Shown here piece after piece: positions 44,101 through 51,294 of a stretch of 64,000 nucleotides of DNA. A program made the translations under genes and the position numbers. Source of the DNA: Pedobacter nototheniae (GTDB taxonomy: Bacteria > Bacteroidota > Bacteroidia > Sphingobacteriales > Sphingobacteriaceae). The stretch lies in the NCBI RefSeq assembly GCF_004335085.1, contig NZ_RQRS01000012.1, positions 62,001 to 126,000 on the forward strand, in the 5' to 3' direction. The notes under the pieces are model-generated. The model was not told where the DNA came from. It ran no database searches and was given only the letters and a program-made list of their open reading frames with translations. The stretch's first letter is position 1. Every line of letters starts with the position of its first letter.

Positions 44101-44295
44101 ATGTCAATTTTCTCTAAAAAGCCACATGGTACTTTTTTAGGTAACGTGCTGCGCTCAATTTGCTGTGTATCAACAGGCTACAATGGTACTTTAAATATTT
44201 CTGTTTCTAAAAGTCGTAAAAATATTGAACTCGAAAATTTAAATAAAAGGTCATCCAATATAGATGATTTAGTGCGCTCGCAAAATCTCTTATAA
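44101..44295 (+). CDS. truncated paralogue of the prophage SKKP membrane protein
   Basis: The 64-residue protein opens with MSIFSKKPHGTFLGNVLRS, which repeats the first 19 residues of the protein encoded at 46283 (MGLFSKKPGGTFFGNLLRG) with few changes. The following polar helix is also alignable (SKSRKNIELENLNKRSSN). It stops before the membrane helix that the longer copy has. It is thus a duplicated head without an anchor, lying upstream of rep while the full copy lies downstream of the capsid gene. Confidence 0.6.
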   Translation: MSIFSKKPHGTFLGNVLRSICCVSTGYNGTLNISVSKSRKNIELENLNKRSSNIDDLVRSQNLL

Positions 44296-44405
44296 TACTA
44301 TAGTAAATAATGGATTTATCAAGTATGCTACAATTCAAACTCCCTTAAAATAAGGCACTTGAATTTGGTTATCGGTCAGGTTTTGCGCCTTTCCCTGCCC
44401 TTCTT

Positions 44406-45500
44406 GTGTCTAATAATTCAAACATGATTCTAAAACAAAACTGCTTCATAATATCAAAATCAGAGTTAACCTGTGTGTTAAATGGCTCTTATGAGCATAA
44501 GCAAAAACGTGATTTAAAGCATAATTTATACCCTATCCCCACTGCTACGAGTGTTGAGTGGCATGGTTTCGATAATCCGAATTATACTACCGATATTTTA
44601 GAACGTGAAACAACTTTTATAGGTTCTTCCCTTCAAAGGGCTGCACGTCCTGAGTATGTATTTCAAAAGGAGAAAAAGCCTAAATCTGATAAAGAAATAG
44701 AGCACTCGTTAAGTAAGAAAAGTAAAACCAAAATAGTAAATAAGGTTACGGCTTGGACTCGTGCTAATAAAGCTAATAATCATAAAGGCTTATATAATTT
44801 TATTACTTGTACGCTTACATCGTCTCAGATTGGTACTGATAAAGATTTTACCAAAATGAAAAATGTTTTTTTTACCTATATGCGTAAATACTTTAACCTT
44901 AATAATTATTTGTACGTCTTAGAAAGGCAATCAAAAAATACTAATAATATTCATTCGCATACGATTGTAGATAGATGGGTACCTTATGAGCGTTTAAATC
45001 GTGTGTGGTGTAAAATCCTTTCCGATAATGGTTATACTTTTCCTTCCCATAATTATATAACGGGTGTTACGGAAATTGTTTCTGTAGCTGAAGCTATGAG
45101 GCGTTACGACAATAGTGGTGTTTATACGGGTTCGCAAACCTATTTAAATCCAAAAACTAATAGGTATGTTAAACCAACTCGAAACGTAAATAAACCTAAC
45201 CCTGTAGACGTTGAAACGATTTATAATTTACAAAGTGTTTCTAAGTATGTAACAAAGTACATTACTAAAAATGACAGTAAAATATTTACAACTGTTTGGA
45301 ATTGCTCTCAGTCTGTTAGTAGACTTTGGACGGGAGCAATTATATCTGCTAAAGAGCATTATGTATCCTTAAAAGAGCAAACAGATAAGATAATACCTCT
45401 GCACCTTGACAACGGCTATGTCATGTTTGTAAACTTGCTTAAATATTATACAAAAACGCAAGAAAAAATCTTTGCGATAAATAAGCAAATTATCTTATAA
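44406..45500 (+). CDS. rolling-circle replication initiator (HUH endonuclease)
   Basis: The frame opens with GTG 44406 (364 residues); ATG 44424 is an equally possible start (358 residues). Motif 1 is YNFITCTLTSS (130-140). Motif 2 is the metal-binding NNIHSHTIVD (180-189, His-Ser-His). Motif 3 has two tyrosines in SKYVTKYITK (279-288). Two tyrosines four residues apart are typical of Rep proteins of ssDNA phages such as microviruses, which nick the double-stranded form and join the circle after each round. It is the only replication gene of the element and directly precedes the capsid gene by 1 base. Confidence 0.9.
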   Translation: MSNNSNMILKQNCFIISKSELTCVLNGSYEHKQKRDLKHNLYPIPTATSVEWHGFDNPNYTTDILERETTFIGSSLQRAARPEYVFQKEKKPKSDKEIEHSLSKKSKTKIVNKVTAWTRANKANNHKGLYNFITCTLTSSQIGTDKDFTKMKNVFFTYMRKYFNLNNYLYVLERQSKNTNNIHSHTIVDRWVPYERLNRVWCKILSDNGYTFPSHNYITGVTEIVSVAEAMRRYDNSGVYTGSQTYLNPKTNRYVKPTRNVNKPNPVDVETIYNLQSVSKYVTKYITKNDSKIFTTVWNCSQSVSRLWTGAIISAKEHYVSLKEQTDKIIPLHLDNGYVMFVNLLKYYTKTQEKIFAINKQIIL

Positions 45501-45501
45501 A

Positions 45502-46266
45502 ATGGAGATTATAAAAAGTTTAAAAAATTCAACGAGTGTATCGGATTTACAAGTACAGAAAGCTATTTCCCACATTTTAATTACGAAAAAAGGAACATCA
45601 AACCCAATTAATGGTGAGCGTATTTCTGCGATCCTTAAAACCTCGAGAGGTTCAGAGCAGGTTGTTATTCCTTTGTCTAAAGTACGTGACATTGCAATTA
45701 TTTCTCAATTTGAGAATGGTTACATGTTACAGCAATTACTTGCCGGTGGACTTGTTGAAAATGCTTTTATGTTAGAGTTGTCTACTGGCAATGCTTTACA
45801 GTTGATTGACAATGATTATTTGTCTGTTTCTCTTGAAGGTCTTGAAGAGGCTGCTGAATACGCTGTATTTGGTGTTGAAGTTTTAGAAGAGGCTCGTACT
45901 TATATTAAGTATCAGTCTAACCAGATTGTAGGTTCAGAACCTCAACAAAAGCAATTCTCATTAGGAGATAACAGCGTATCGTTATCTATCAAAAATAATG
46001 GGGCTTTAGCTAAACTCCGTTTGTTTGGTTACAATGGTAAAGAAGTTTCTTATACGCCAACTGAATTAGCTGCTATTGCTCGTGAGATTAATGGTATGAC
46101 TATGGGTCCTGATATCTTGGTTGAAGGGGATTCTGTTAACCAAGCTTTCAGCGGTGGTGCTTCTGAGTTCTTTTGGTTGCCTACTACGGCTTATAAAGGC
46201 TTTGAGATTTCGACTAATGGCGTTATTGATTTGACTTTTGTAACGGTTAATAACTTTTCTTACTAA
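45502..46266 (+). CDS. probable major capsid protein
   Basis: The 254-residue protein is the largest after Rep, has no signal or membrane helix, and is strand-rich throughout (LQLIDNDYLSVSLEGLEEAA, FSLGDNSVSLSIKNNGALAK, YKGFEISTNGVIDLTFVTVN). Position directly after rep and size would fit a compact double jelly-roll capsid protein, such as those of FLiP or PM2, which have about 270-310 residues. The fold cannot be proven by eye. A different structural role is possible, but no other protein in the element is a better candidate. Confidence 0.5.
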   Translation: MEIIKSLKNSTSVSDLQVQKAISHILITKKGTSNPINGERISAILKTSRGSEQVVIPLSKVRDIAIISQFENGYMLQQLLAGGLVENAFMLELSTGNALQLIDNDYLSVSLEGLEEAAEYAVFGVEVLEEARTYIKYQSNQIVGSEPQQKQFSLGDNSVSLSIKNNGALAKLRLFGYNGKEVSYTPTELAAIAREINGMTMGPDILVEGDSVNQAFSGGASEFFWLPTTAYKGFEISTNGVIDLTFVTVNNFSY

Positions 46267-46282
46267 ATAAAGGGGGGTATAA

Positions 46283-46639
46283 ATGGGTTTATTCAGTAAA
46301 AAGCCAGGCGGTACTTTCTTTGGAAATTTATTGCGTGGTGTGGCTTCTAAGGCTTCGGGTGGTTTACTTGGTACAGGTGCTAACCGTATTGAATTAGGGC
46401 AGACAAAAACTAACGCTCAACTTGCTGCCGAATCTCAGCAATTAACCGATGAGATTACAAGGAAACAACAGGAATTGGCTTCTGCTGCTGCGAATGCTTT
46501 AAATAATTCTGCTGCCTTGAATGCTAATCCCTCGCTTGCTGCTTCCTCTGTTAATTGGGTGTATGTTATCATAGGTGTTTTAGGTGCTGGTCTAATCTTC
46601 TTTAAGGATAAGATATTTAATAAAAAGAAAGGCTTTTAA
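46283..46639 (+). CDS. prophage membrane protein with SKKP head
   Basis: The 118-residue protein has the MGLFSKKPGGTFFGNLLRG head, an Ala/Gln-rich helix (ESQQLTDEITRKQQELASAA, about 48-75) and a C-terminal membrane helix (VNWVYVIIGVLGAGLIFF, about 91-108) before a Lys-rich tail. It is likely a virion membrane protein. The preceding bases contain AAAGGGGGG, one of few purine-rich stretches before a start here. Its stop overlaps the next start by 1 base (TAATG). Confidence 0.65.
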   Translation: MGLFSKKPGGTFFGNLLRGVASKASGGLLGTGANRIELGQTKTNAQLAAESQQLTDEITRKQQELASAAANALNNSAALNANPSLAASSVNWVYVIIGVLGAGLIFFKDKIFNKKKGF

Positions 46640-46959
46640 TGGAGCGTGCTTATGAAAGCTTTGCTGAGTTATCAGATCAGGGAGGGGGTTATTCCTCTCC
46701 TGTTGGTACTCCCGATATGCCTCAACCTGCAACATATATGTTAAATACAAGTGATAATACAGCGGTTACCGCTCAGCCTTATAGTGTTGAATCTTTCAAT
46801 GCTCCTGCGGATTCATTAGGATTAGAGGCTATGCCTGCATCTTTAATTGATTCCCCAATTACTTACTCTAAAAAAATGATAATTGCGGTTGTCGTGGTTG
46901 TGGTAATTGTAATAGGTTATTTTATTTATAAAAAATCAAAAAAGAATAAAAAGTTTTAA
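46639..46959 (+). CDS. prophage single-helix membrane protein
   Basis: The 106-residue protein has a polar, Ser/Pro-rich N-terminal part (about 1-70) and one strong C-terminal helix (MIIAVVVVVVIVIGYFIYKK) with a Lys-rich end (KSKKNKKF). The topology is expected for a small internal-membrane protein of a lipid-containing virion. It is coupled to its neighbour by TAATG. Confidence 0.65.
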   Translation: MERAYESFAELSDQGGGYSSPVGTPDMPQPATYMLNTSDNTAVTAQPYSVESFNAPADSLGLEAMPASLIDSPITYSKKMIIAVVVVVVIVIGYFIYKKSKKNKKF

Positions 46960-46962
46960 AAA

Positions 46963-47106
46963 ATGGCAAAACAGAATAATAAACAAACGTTGCTAATTGT
47001 TGGCGGTGTTTTAGTGTCAGTTTTAGGTTTCCTTTTCTTTACGGATAAGGGTAAAGAACTTAAAACTAAGCTTGTAACAAAGTTTAAAACAACCTTTAAA
47101 GTTTAA
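46963..47106 (+). CDS. prophage 47-residue membrane miniprotein
   Basis: ATG 46963 to TAA 47106 encodes MAKQNNKQTLLIVGGVLVSV, a helix that continues as LGFLFF, and a basic tail (KELKTKLVTKFKTTFKV). It is too short for most gene callers. Starting 3 bases after the previous stop and overlapping the next start by one base (TAATG) supports it as real. It is the third single-helix protein in a row. Confidence 0.65.
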   Translation: MAKQNNKQTLLIVGGVLVSVLGFLFFTDKGKELKTKLVTKFKTTFKV

Positions 47107-47492
47107 TGGCTAATCAACGTAATAACCGTTCTAATAATTCAAGGAATAATAACGGTAATAACAACAATCAGCCGACTAAAAAACATAGTGGTTGTAAATA
47201 TACCCCAAATAGTAAAAACGGTACTCCTGTTACTACAGGGTGGAACTATTCTCGTAGAAACGGGCTTGTTACCTTCCTTTGTGTTACAACTAAAAATACT
47301 GAGGTTCACACGTCTAAGTCGGGTAAAGAATGGCTTAACGTTATGGTAAAGGTCAGTAAGAAAATGTGTAAGGACGAACTTGTTTCGGGTTTAATGGAAC
47401 GTCACACGGGTAAGGTTATTGTAAAAGAATTAGGCATTGTTTTGAACCCAAAAGCCCCTAATGGCGGTTACTGCGGTCAATTCGGTAGCTAA
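47106..47492 (+). CDS. prophage Asn-rich basic protein, possible ssDNA-binding
   Basis: The 128-residue protein has an Asn/Arg-rich disordered head (about 1-25, with the run NNRSNNSRNNNGNNNN) and a strand-rich body (GLVTFLCVTTKNTEVHTSKS, KEWLNVMVKVSKKM, GKVIVKELGIVLNPKAPNGG). The pattern suggests an OB-like single-strand DNA-binding protein, a function that ssDNA phages need, or an internal DNA-packing protein. Homology was not testable. A terminator follows. Confidence 0.6.
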   Translation: MANQRNNRSNNSRNNNGNNNNQPTKKHSGCKYTPNSKNGTPVTTGWNYSRRNGLVTFLCVTTKNTEVHTSKSGKEWLNVMVKVSKKMCKDELVSGLMERHTGKVIVKELGIVLNPKAPNGGYCGQFGS

Positions 47493-47530
47493 AATATTGT
47501 TTTTTCATAGTTTAAGTTTGGTTTAAGTTT

Positions 47531-47564
47531 AAAGCCTCTTCTGTAAGATTAGAGGCTTTTTTTA
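47531..47564 (+). terminator. prophage internal terminator
   Basis: AAAGCCTCT (47531-47539) and AGAGGCTTT (47551-47559) form a 9-bp stem with a T tail. It separates the rep-capsid block from the lysis block. Confidence 0.85.
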
Positions 47565-47576
47565 AAAAAAAGCATC

Positions 47577-47717
47577 ATGTTTAAAATTTTAAGTTTAACA
47601 AAAAAGGCTGTAAAATATACTAAGTTTCTTAGTCTTATAGCTGATACAGTAAAGTATTTTCACGATCAAGGTATTGAGCGTGGTCTGTTCTCTGAGCAAA
47701 CAAACGAGGCTGTTTAA
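47577..47717 (+). CDS. prophage 46-residue protein before holin
   Basis: ATG 47577 to TAA 47717 encodes a short, mostly helical basic protein (MFKILSLTKKAVKYTKFLSL, ending EQTNEAV). It starts 13 bases after the terminator and ends one base before the holin-like start. It could be a lysis-block regulator; evidence is position only. Confidence 0.5.
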   Translation: MFKILSLTKKAVKYTKFLSLIADTVKYFHDQGIERGLFSEQTNEAV

Positions 47718-47718
47718 T

Positions 47719-47931
47719 ATGATTAGACAGTACTTGTTTACTTTGGCAAGTGTCAATACTACATTGGCAATATTTGGCAACACTGCCCCTATCGCTCAAA
47801 TTGTTAATCAAAAGTTAGTAATCGATATTACAAATTTATTTATTACTGGTGTTATGGGTGCTGTTACTACGATTGGTATAGCTTGGGTTAAGGCGAAGTA
47901 TCAGAAAAGGTCTAAGAAGGACGATTTATAA
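47719..47931 (+). CDS. holin-like membrane protein
   Basis: ATG 47719 gives 70 residues. The longer frame from 47674 lies inside the preceding small gene. Two hydrophobic segments (about 5-26 and 34-54) are followed by a charged tail (AKYQKRSKKDDL). This layout, and the glucosaminidase gene that follows 8 bases later, fit a class II holin that opens the inner membrane. No holin family was recognised by sequence. Confidence 0.6.
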   Translation: MIRQYLFTLASVNTTLAIFGNTAPIAQIVNQKLVIDITNLFITGVMGAVTTIGIAWVKAKYQKRSKKDDL

Positions 47932-47939
47932 ATAAAATT

Positions 47940-48533
47940 GTGAAAAATATAAAAAAGTTTATCGAATTAAACAGGGCTGATATCGTGTCTGCATGTGTGG
48001 GTACTGGCTTGTTTCCTTCGGTTTTAATGGGGCAACTTATACAAGAAAGTAGTGGCGATTATGGCGAGTATGGTTTGTCGGGTTTAGCTTATAAATATAA
48101 TAACTATGCAGGTATTAAAGCTTGGGGTGGTTATACGGGTAAGCGTGTTAAATTGAAAACTGGCGAGCAAACAACTGGAGGTAAATCCTATACTGTTTAC
48201 GCTGATTTTTGTTTTTTCGAAGACTTCAAAGATTTCTTAAAGTGGCGTACTGTATTTTTAAAGAAAAATCCTACTTATACCAAAAATCATGTTTTTACTG
48301 CTAAAACACCGTATGAGCAAATTGTTGCTTTAAAAAAGGCTGGTTATGCTACTGACGTTAATTACGTATCTCGTGTTTACACTCATATTACTGTTAATGG
48401 GTTAATGTCTTTAGACGTTGATTTAAAAAAAAAGTCTGAACCAAAGTTAGAGAATCCTATCAAGTCTACCTCTTGGTTTGGCAAGTTGTTAGAGGGTTTT
48501 TCTTTGACTATTGATACCGCAAAGGTTAAATAA
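47940..48533 (+). CDS. phage glucosaminidase endolysin
   Basis: The 197-residue protein starts with GTG and has the glucosaminidase (FlgJ-like) fold: LFPSVLMGQLIQESSGDYG with the catalytic Glu 36, YNNYAGIKAWGGYTG, VYADFCFFEDFKDFLKW and ALKKAGYATDVNYVSRV. It cuts peptidoglycan glycan strands. In this element it is the lysis enzyme, or is packed in the virion to enter the cell; ssDNA phages with lipid membranes do carry lytic enzymes. It lacks a signal peptide, so release by a holin is expected. Confidence 0.88.
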   Translation: MKNIKKFIELNRADIVSACVGTGLFPSVLMGQLIQESSGDYGEYGLSGLAYKYNNYAGIKAWGGYTGKRVKLKTGEQTTGGKSYTVYADFCFFEDFKDFLKWRTVFLKKNPTYTKNHVFTAKTPYEQIVALKKAGYATDVNYVSRVYTHITVNGLMSLDVDLKKKSEPKLENPIKSTSWFGKLLEGFSLTIDTAKVK

Positions 48534-48534
48534 A

Positions 48535-49089
48535 ATGATAGATAATATAAAAAAACATGTTGGCAGATTTGGCAACGCTGTTGCTAATGTTAACCCTAAT
48601 TTATTCCTTTATATAGCCGTTCTTTTGGTTGTTATTGTTTACTTCTGGAATAGAATTCTACAGATTTTTAAGCCTCTTCAAACGGCTGAAAACGAGGCTA
48701 AACAAGTTACAAATCAGAATAAGGTTTACTTATCTAATAAAAGCATTACTAACGACGGTTATTTTATAAATGGTTTAGGTGGTGTTACTAAGTATAGGAT
48801 AACTAGTGCTAAACAAAATGCTGAGGATTTGGCAGCTTTATTAAATACGTATCGTGGTGCTAAATGGTATAGTACAACATTGTCTTTCTTTGGATTGGGT
48901 AGTATAACCCGAATTAAGTATATACTAAATCCGAATTACCCTGCTTCTTATCGTAGGTATGTGCAGGAAATTTATAGGACAGTTTACACTGATAATAGAA
49001 GTTTACAGACTGATGTAAGGAAAAACTTAACGGGTTTTGCGGGTTCTTCTGCTTGGAATGAAAATTTAACCAAGTACTTTATTAATTAA
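48535..49089 (+). CDS. prophage membrane protein, possible spike or entry protein
   Basis: ATG 48535 gives 184 residues; a frame that opens at 48511 is inside the endolysin gene. A membrane helix lies near residues 23-41 (LFLYIAVLLVVIVYFW). The rest is polar with YASYRRYVQEIYRT-like helices and two segments (GLGGVTKYRITS, LTGFAGSSAWNENL). It probably sits in the virion membrane. No family was recognised. Confidence 0.6.
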   Translation: MIDNIKKHVGRFGNAVANVNPNLFLYIAVLLVVIVYFWNRILQIFKPLQTAENEAKQVTNQNKVYLSNKSITNDGYFINGLGGVTKYRITSAKQNAEDLAALLNTYRGAKWYSTTLSFFGLGSITRIKYILNPNYPASYRRYVQEIYRTVYTDNRSLQTDVRKNLTGFAGSSAWNENLTKYFIN

Positions 49090-49093
49090 AACT

Positions 49094-49630
49094 ATGAATG
49101 AATTAATTTTAAAATCTCATAAGCAAGGAACGTATTTAGATTATAGTGAGGCTTTTCCTATCTTTCTAGAGCCTGCAAAGTCTTTGTATCAAGTGTCTTT
49201 TGAAGGTTGGAATATACCTTATGAAGAGCCTGCCTCTGCTGTATCTATTTATCTCGATTTACTCGATAAGGATTATCGTAGGTCTTTAATATCTATTTTA
49301 CCTACCGATTTTTACTCTTATTTTCCGTCTACCGTTGGTAATAAGGTTTATGGGGTAAAAGATATGCTTGGCGTACTCTATGATAATTATATGCGTAATT
49401 ATGTTGCTAAGGATATAAATAGCCCTTTCGCATTTCCTTATCAGTTGTTGCGTAAGGTTGATTTGCTTGTTGATGTTGAGTTGCCTGACTTTATTGTTGA
49501 AACTTATCAAAGTCTTAAGTTTTGTGTTGTAATTCAGCGACCAAGGGTTGACATTGCTAATTCTTATGGCGATATTAATTTTCCTTCTTCGGGTGTTATA
49601 GGTGGTAATTTAGATTATGCTCACAAGTAA
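49094..49630 (+). CDS. prophage strand-rich protein ending in DYAHK
   Basis: The 178-residue protein is strand-rich (KSLYQVSFEGWNIPYEEPAS, AVSIYLDLLDKDYRRSLISI) and has no signal or membrane segment. Its last residues, GGNLDYAHK, recur almost unchanged at the end of the next protein (VDLNYAHK). A capsid-associated or vertex role is likely by position. The shared tail may be an assembly signal. No homologue is known to me. Confidence 0.6.
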   Translation: MNELILKSHKQGTYLDYSEAFPIFLEPAKSLYQVSFEGWNIPYEEPASAVSIYLDLLDKDYRRSLISILPTDFYSYFPSTVGNKVYGVKDMLGVLYDNYMRNYVAKDINSPFAFPYQLLRKVDLLVDVELPDFIVETYQSLKFCVVIQRPRVDIANSYGDINFPSSGVIGGNLDYAHK

Positions 49631-49631
49631 T

Positions 49632-50120
49632 ATGGGTACTATAACCACTATTGATTCACTTATGCGTAGGCATATAGGTAATTTAGGTCAAATTATACCC
49701 GATTCTACAAAAAGAACTTTTTCTTTAGATAGCTTAAAGTTACATTTTGGTGGTGCTGGTATGCAGGCTGTTTGCGTAAATTCTTTCTTTCTTGCCGACG
49801 AAAACGGGGCAGTTGTACAGAGTTTTGTTGATGGTTTACACGGTCTTTTTTTGCCTTCATATAATACCGATCTTGGTCGTTCTGATACTTTGTTTAGGTT
49901 AAATAGCGCTTTGTTTTATGCTAATAAATGCGAATCATTTAATACAGAGCCGCAAAAATTGTGGTTTAGTGTTATTGCTAATGACCTTATGTATTCCTAT
50001 GCAAGCCCTTCCCCTTCGCTTACTCTATATGTTGTAACTACTGAATTTTATGAAAGGGAGAGGGTTTTTAATTCTGATAATGTAATTCAGAATGTTGATT
50101 TAAATTATGCACATAAATAA
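49632..50120 (+). CDS. prophage strand-rich protein ending in NYAHK
   Basis: ATG 49632 follows the previous stop by one base and gives 162 residues; an ATG at 49617 inside the previous gene is the alternative. It is strand-rich (FSLDSLKLHFGGAGMQAVCV, SPSLTLYVVTTEFYERER) and ends in VDLNYAHK. The tail match with its neighbour points to paralogous or co-assembling virion proteins. The function is unknown. Confidence 0.6.
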   Translation: MGTITTIDSLMRRHIGNLGQIIPDSTKRTFSLDSLKLHFGGAGMQAVCVNSFFLADENGAVVQSFVDGLHGLFLPSYNTDLGRSDTLFRLNSALFYANKCESFNTEPQKLWFSVIANDLMYSYASPSPSLTLYVVTTEFYERERVFNSDNVIQNVDLNYAHK

Positions 50121-50128
50121 ATTGTAAA

Positions 50129-50467
50129 ATGTCAGTATATCCAATATTAAAAGTTAAAACGTTGCATTTGCCAAAAATTGGTGCTGTTACTTTTGATTTG
50201 TCTTTTCCAAATAACTTTTTAGTTGTTGGTTTAATTTGTCCCGAAATAGAACCTTCCATTGAGTTAGAGTTTAACAGGCAAAATTTAAAGCCTTACGAGT
50301 TAGCTTGTCAAAAGTTTGCTAATGCTGATTATGAGTATTCAAAATCAGATATTGAAGCCCCTAAAACCCGCACGTTTTATTTCCTCGATAAGGTTATTAA
50401 TGCTACACATACGCCAAGTAATTTCGTTGTCGTTATAGTCTCTTATTTAGAATTTACTAATATTTAA
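50129..50467 (+). CDS. prophage strand-rich protein, 112 residues
   Basis: The protein (MSVYPILKVKTLHLPKIGAV...) has alternating strands (TFDLSFPNNFLVVGLICPEI, NFVVVIVSYLEFTNI) with no membrane helix. It starts 8 bases after the preceding gene. A minor virion protein is likely from position; no family recognised. Confidence 0.55.
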   Translation: MSVYPILKVKTLHLPKIGAVTFDLSFPNNFLVVGLICPEIEPSIELEFNRQNLKPYELACQKFANADYEYSKSDIEAPKTRTFYFLDKVINATHTPSNFVVVIVSYLEFTNI

Positions 50468-50471
50468 AATC

Positions 50472-50651
50472 ATGAAATTTAAAAGAATTTATACAGATGG
50501 TACAACCGATTTTGTTACCGCTGATACGCCTGAAAAGGCTAAAAACAAAAGTGTTAAGCGTAATAAAACTTTGAAGGCTTTACATATTATTGATATTGTA
50601 ACGGGTGTAGTTTTGGCTGTATTACAGGTTTTTAAAGCGGTTAAAAACTAA
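50472..50651 (+). CDS. prophage 59-residue protein
   Basis: ATG 50472 to TAA 50651 encodes a basic head (MKFKRIYTDGTTDFVTADTP, then KAKNKSVKRNKT) and a C-terminal hydrophobic helix (LHIIDIVTGVVLAVLQVFKA). It starts 4 bases after the previous stop. It is likely another virion membrane miniprotein. Confidence 0.55.
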   Translation: MKFKRIYTDGTTDFVTADTPEKAKNKSVKRNKTLKALHIIDIVTGVVLAVLQVFKAVKN

Positions 50652-50698
50652 TTTTGTTTTTTGAAAAAAATATATAAATTAGATAAAAAATACACACT

Positions 50699-50944
50699 AT
50701 GAAATTATTTAAAACGCCTTGGTTTTATGTCGGCATTATGTTTCTGATTTTAACCTTTACCACTACTTTTAATCGTTGGTTGGAGTATGTTGATTCTACT
50801 TTTTTTTCGCAAATTTTTAATTATAAGAATGATGCTAAGAGTAGTTTTATAAGTCTTATTCCTTGGCTTATTTTGCCTTTAATTGTTACTTATTTCATAT
50901 CGAGGTATGTAATAAAGTGTGTCGTTGGTAAACGCTTGTACTAA
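50699..50944 (+). CDS. prophage two-helix membrane protein
   Basis: The 81-residue protein has two membrane segments (WFYVGIMFLILTFTTTF, about 8-24, and LIPWLILPLIVTYFISRYVI, about 53-72). It could be a membrane component of the virion or a superinfection factor. It is followed by a hairpin terminator. Confidence 0.6.
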   Translation: MKLFKTPWFYVGIMFLILTFTTTFNRWLEYVDSTFFSQIFNYKNDAKSSFISLIPWLILPLIVTYFISRYVIKCVVGKRLY

Positions 50945-50964
50945 AAAATAAAAAACTTAAAATC

Positions 50965-50996
50965 AAGTTATTAGCAAATGTTAATAACTTTTTTTA
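50965..50996 (+). terminator. prophage late terminator
   Basis: AAGTTATTA (50965-50973) and TAATAACTT (50982-50990) form a 9-bp stem with a T7 tail, ending the late block. Confidence 0.75.
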
Positions 50997-51054
50997 TGAA
51001 ATGTGGAAAAATAATTATTGATTTGTACAACAAAAACAAAGTTCTTTAAATTCA

Positions 51055-51231
51055 ATGATTACCGATTTTAACAGGTTGCCCCTCTCCGATCAACTTAGAG
51101 TTGTTCGTGGTGCTAAATGTCAAAAGTCACTGATTGAGATTGTAGAAATGTTAACGAAAGTTAACCCTATAATTATGGTTAGGGCAAATAGACAAATTAA
51201 ACTTATTACTAACGTTGATCTTCTGACTTAG
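51055..51231 (+). CDS. prophage 58-residue protein next to attR
   Basis: ATG 51055 to TAG 51231 encodes MITDFNRLPLSDQLRVVRGA and so on, with a helix-rich middle (CQKSLIEIVEMLTKVNPIIM). It lies after the late terminator and beside the attachment site. Its size and helical pattern would fit a small DNA-binding regulator or an XerCD accessory factor; both are guesses. Confidence 0.5.
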   Translation: MITDFNRLPLSDQLRVVRGAKCQKSLIEIVEMLTKVNPIIMVRANRQIKLITNVDLLT

Positions 51232-51244
51232 ATTTATTGTCTTG

Positions 51245-51294
51245 AACTTAACATAATGTGAGATTGGAACTACCAATTAATATTATGTTAAGTT
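51245..51294 (+). other. attP-type hairpin at prophage right end
   Basis: AACTTAACATAAT (51245-51257) is the exact reverse complement of ATTATGTTAAGTT (51282-51294). Inside, ATTGG (51263-51267) pairs with CCAAT (51273-51277) around AACTA, leaving an asymmetric internal loop (GTGAG against TAAT). Folded as ssDNA, the outer stem rebuilds a double-stranded XerD arm with a mismatched centre, as in the CTXphi attP. Confidence 0.75.
51266..51293 (+). promoter_or_regulatory. attR, dif-like site with degenerate XerC arm
   Basis: The centre TTAATA and XerD arm TTATGTTAAGT equal those of attL, but the XerC-side arm is GGAACTACCAA, agreeing with the left one at only 4 of 11 places. This is expected if the phage supplied it. 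The site is probably not a working dif on its own. Confidence 0.7.
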
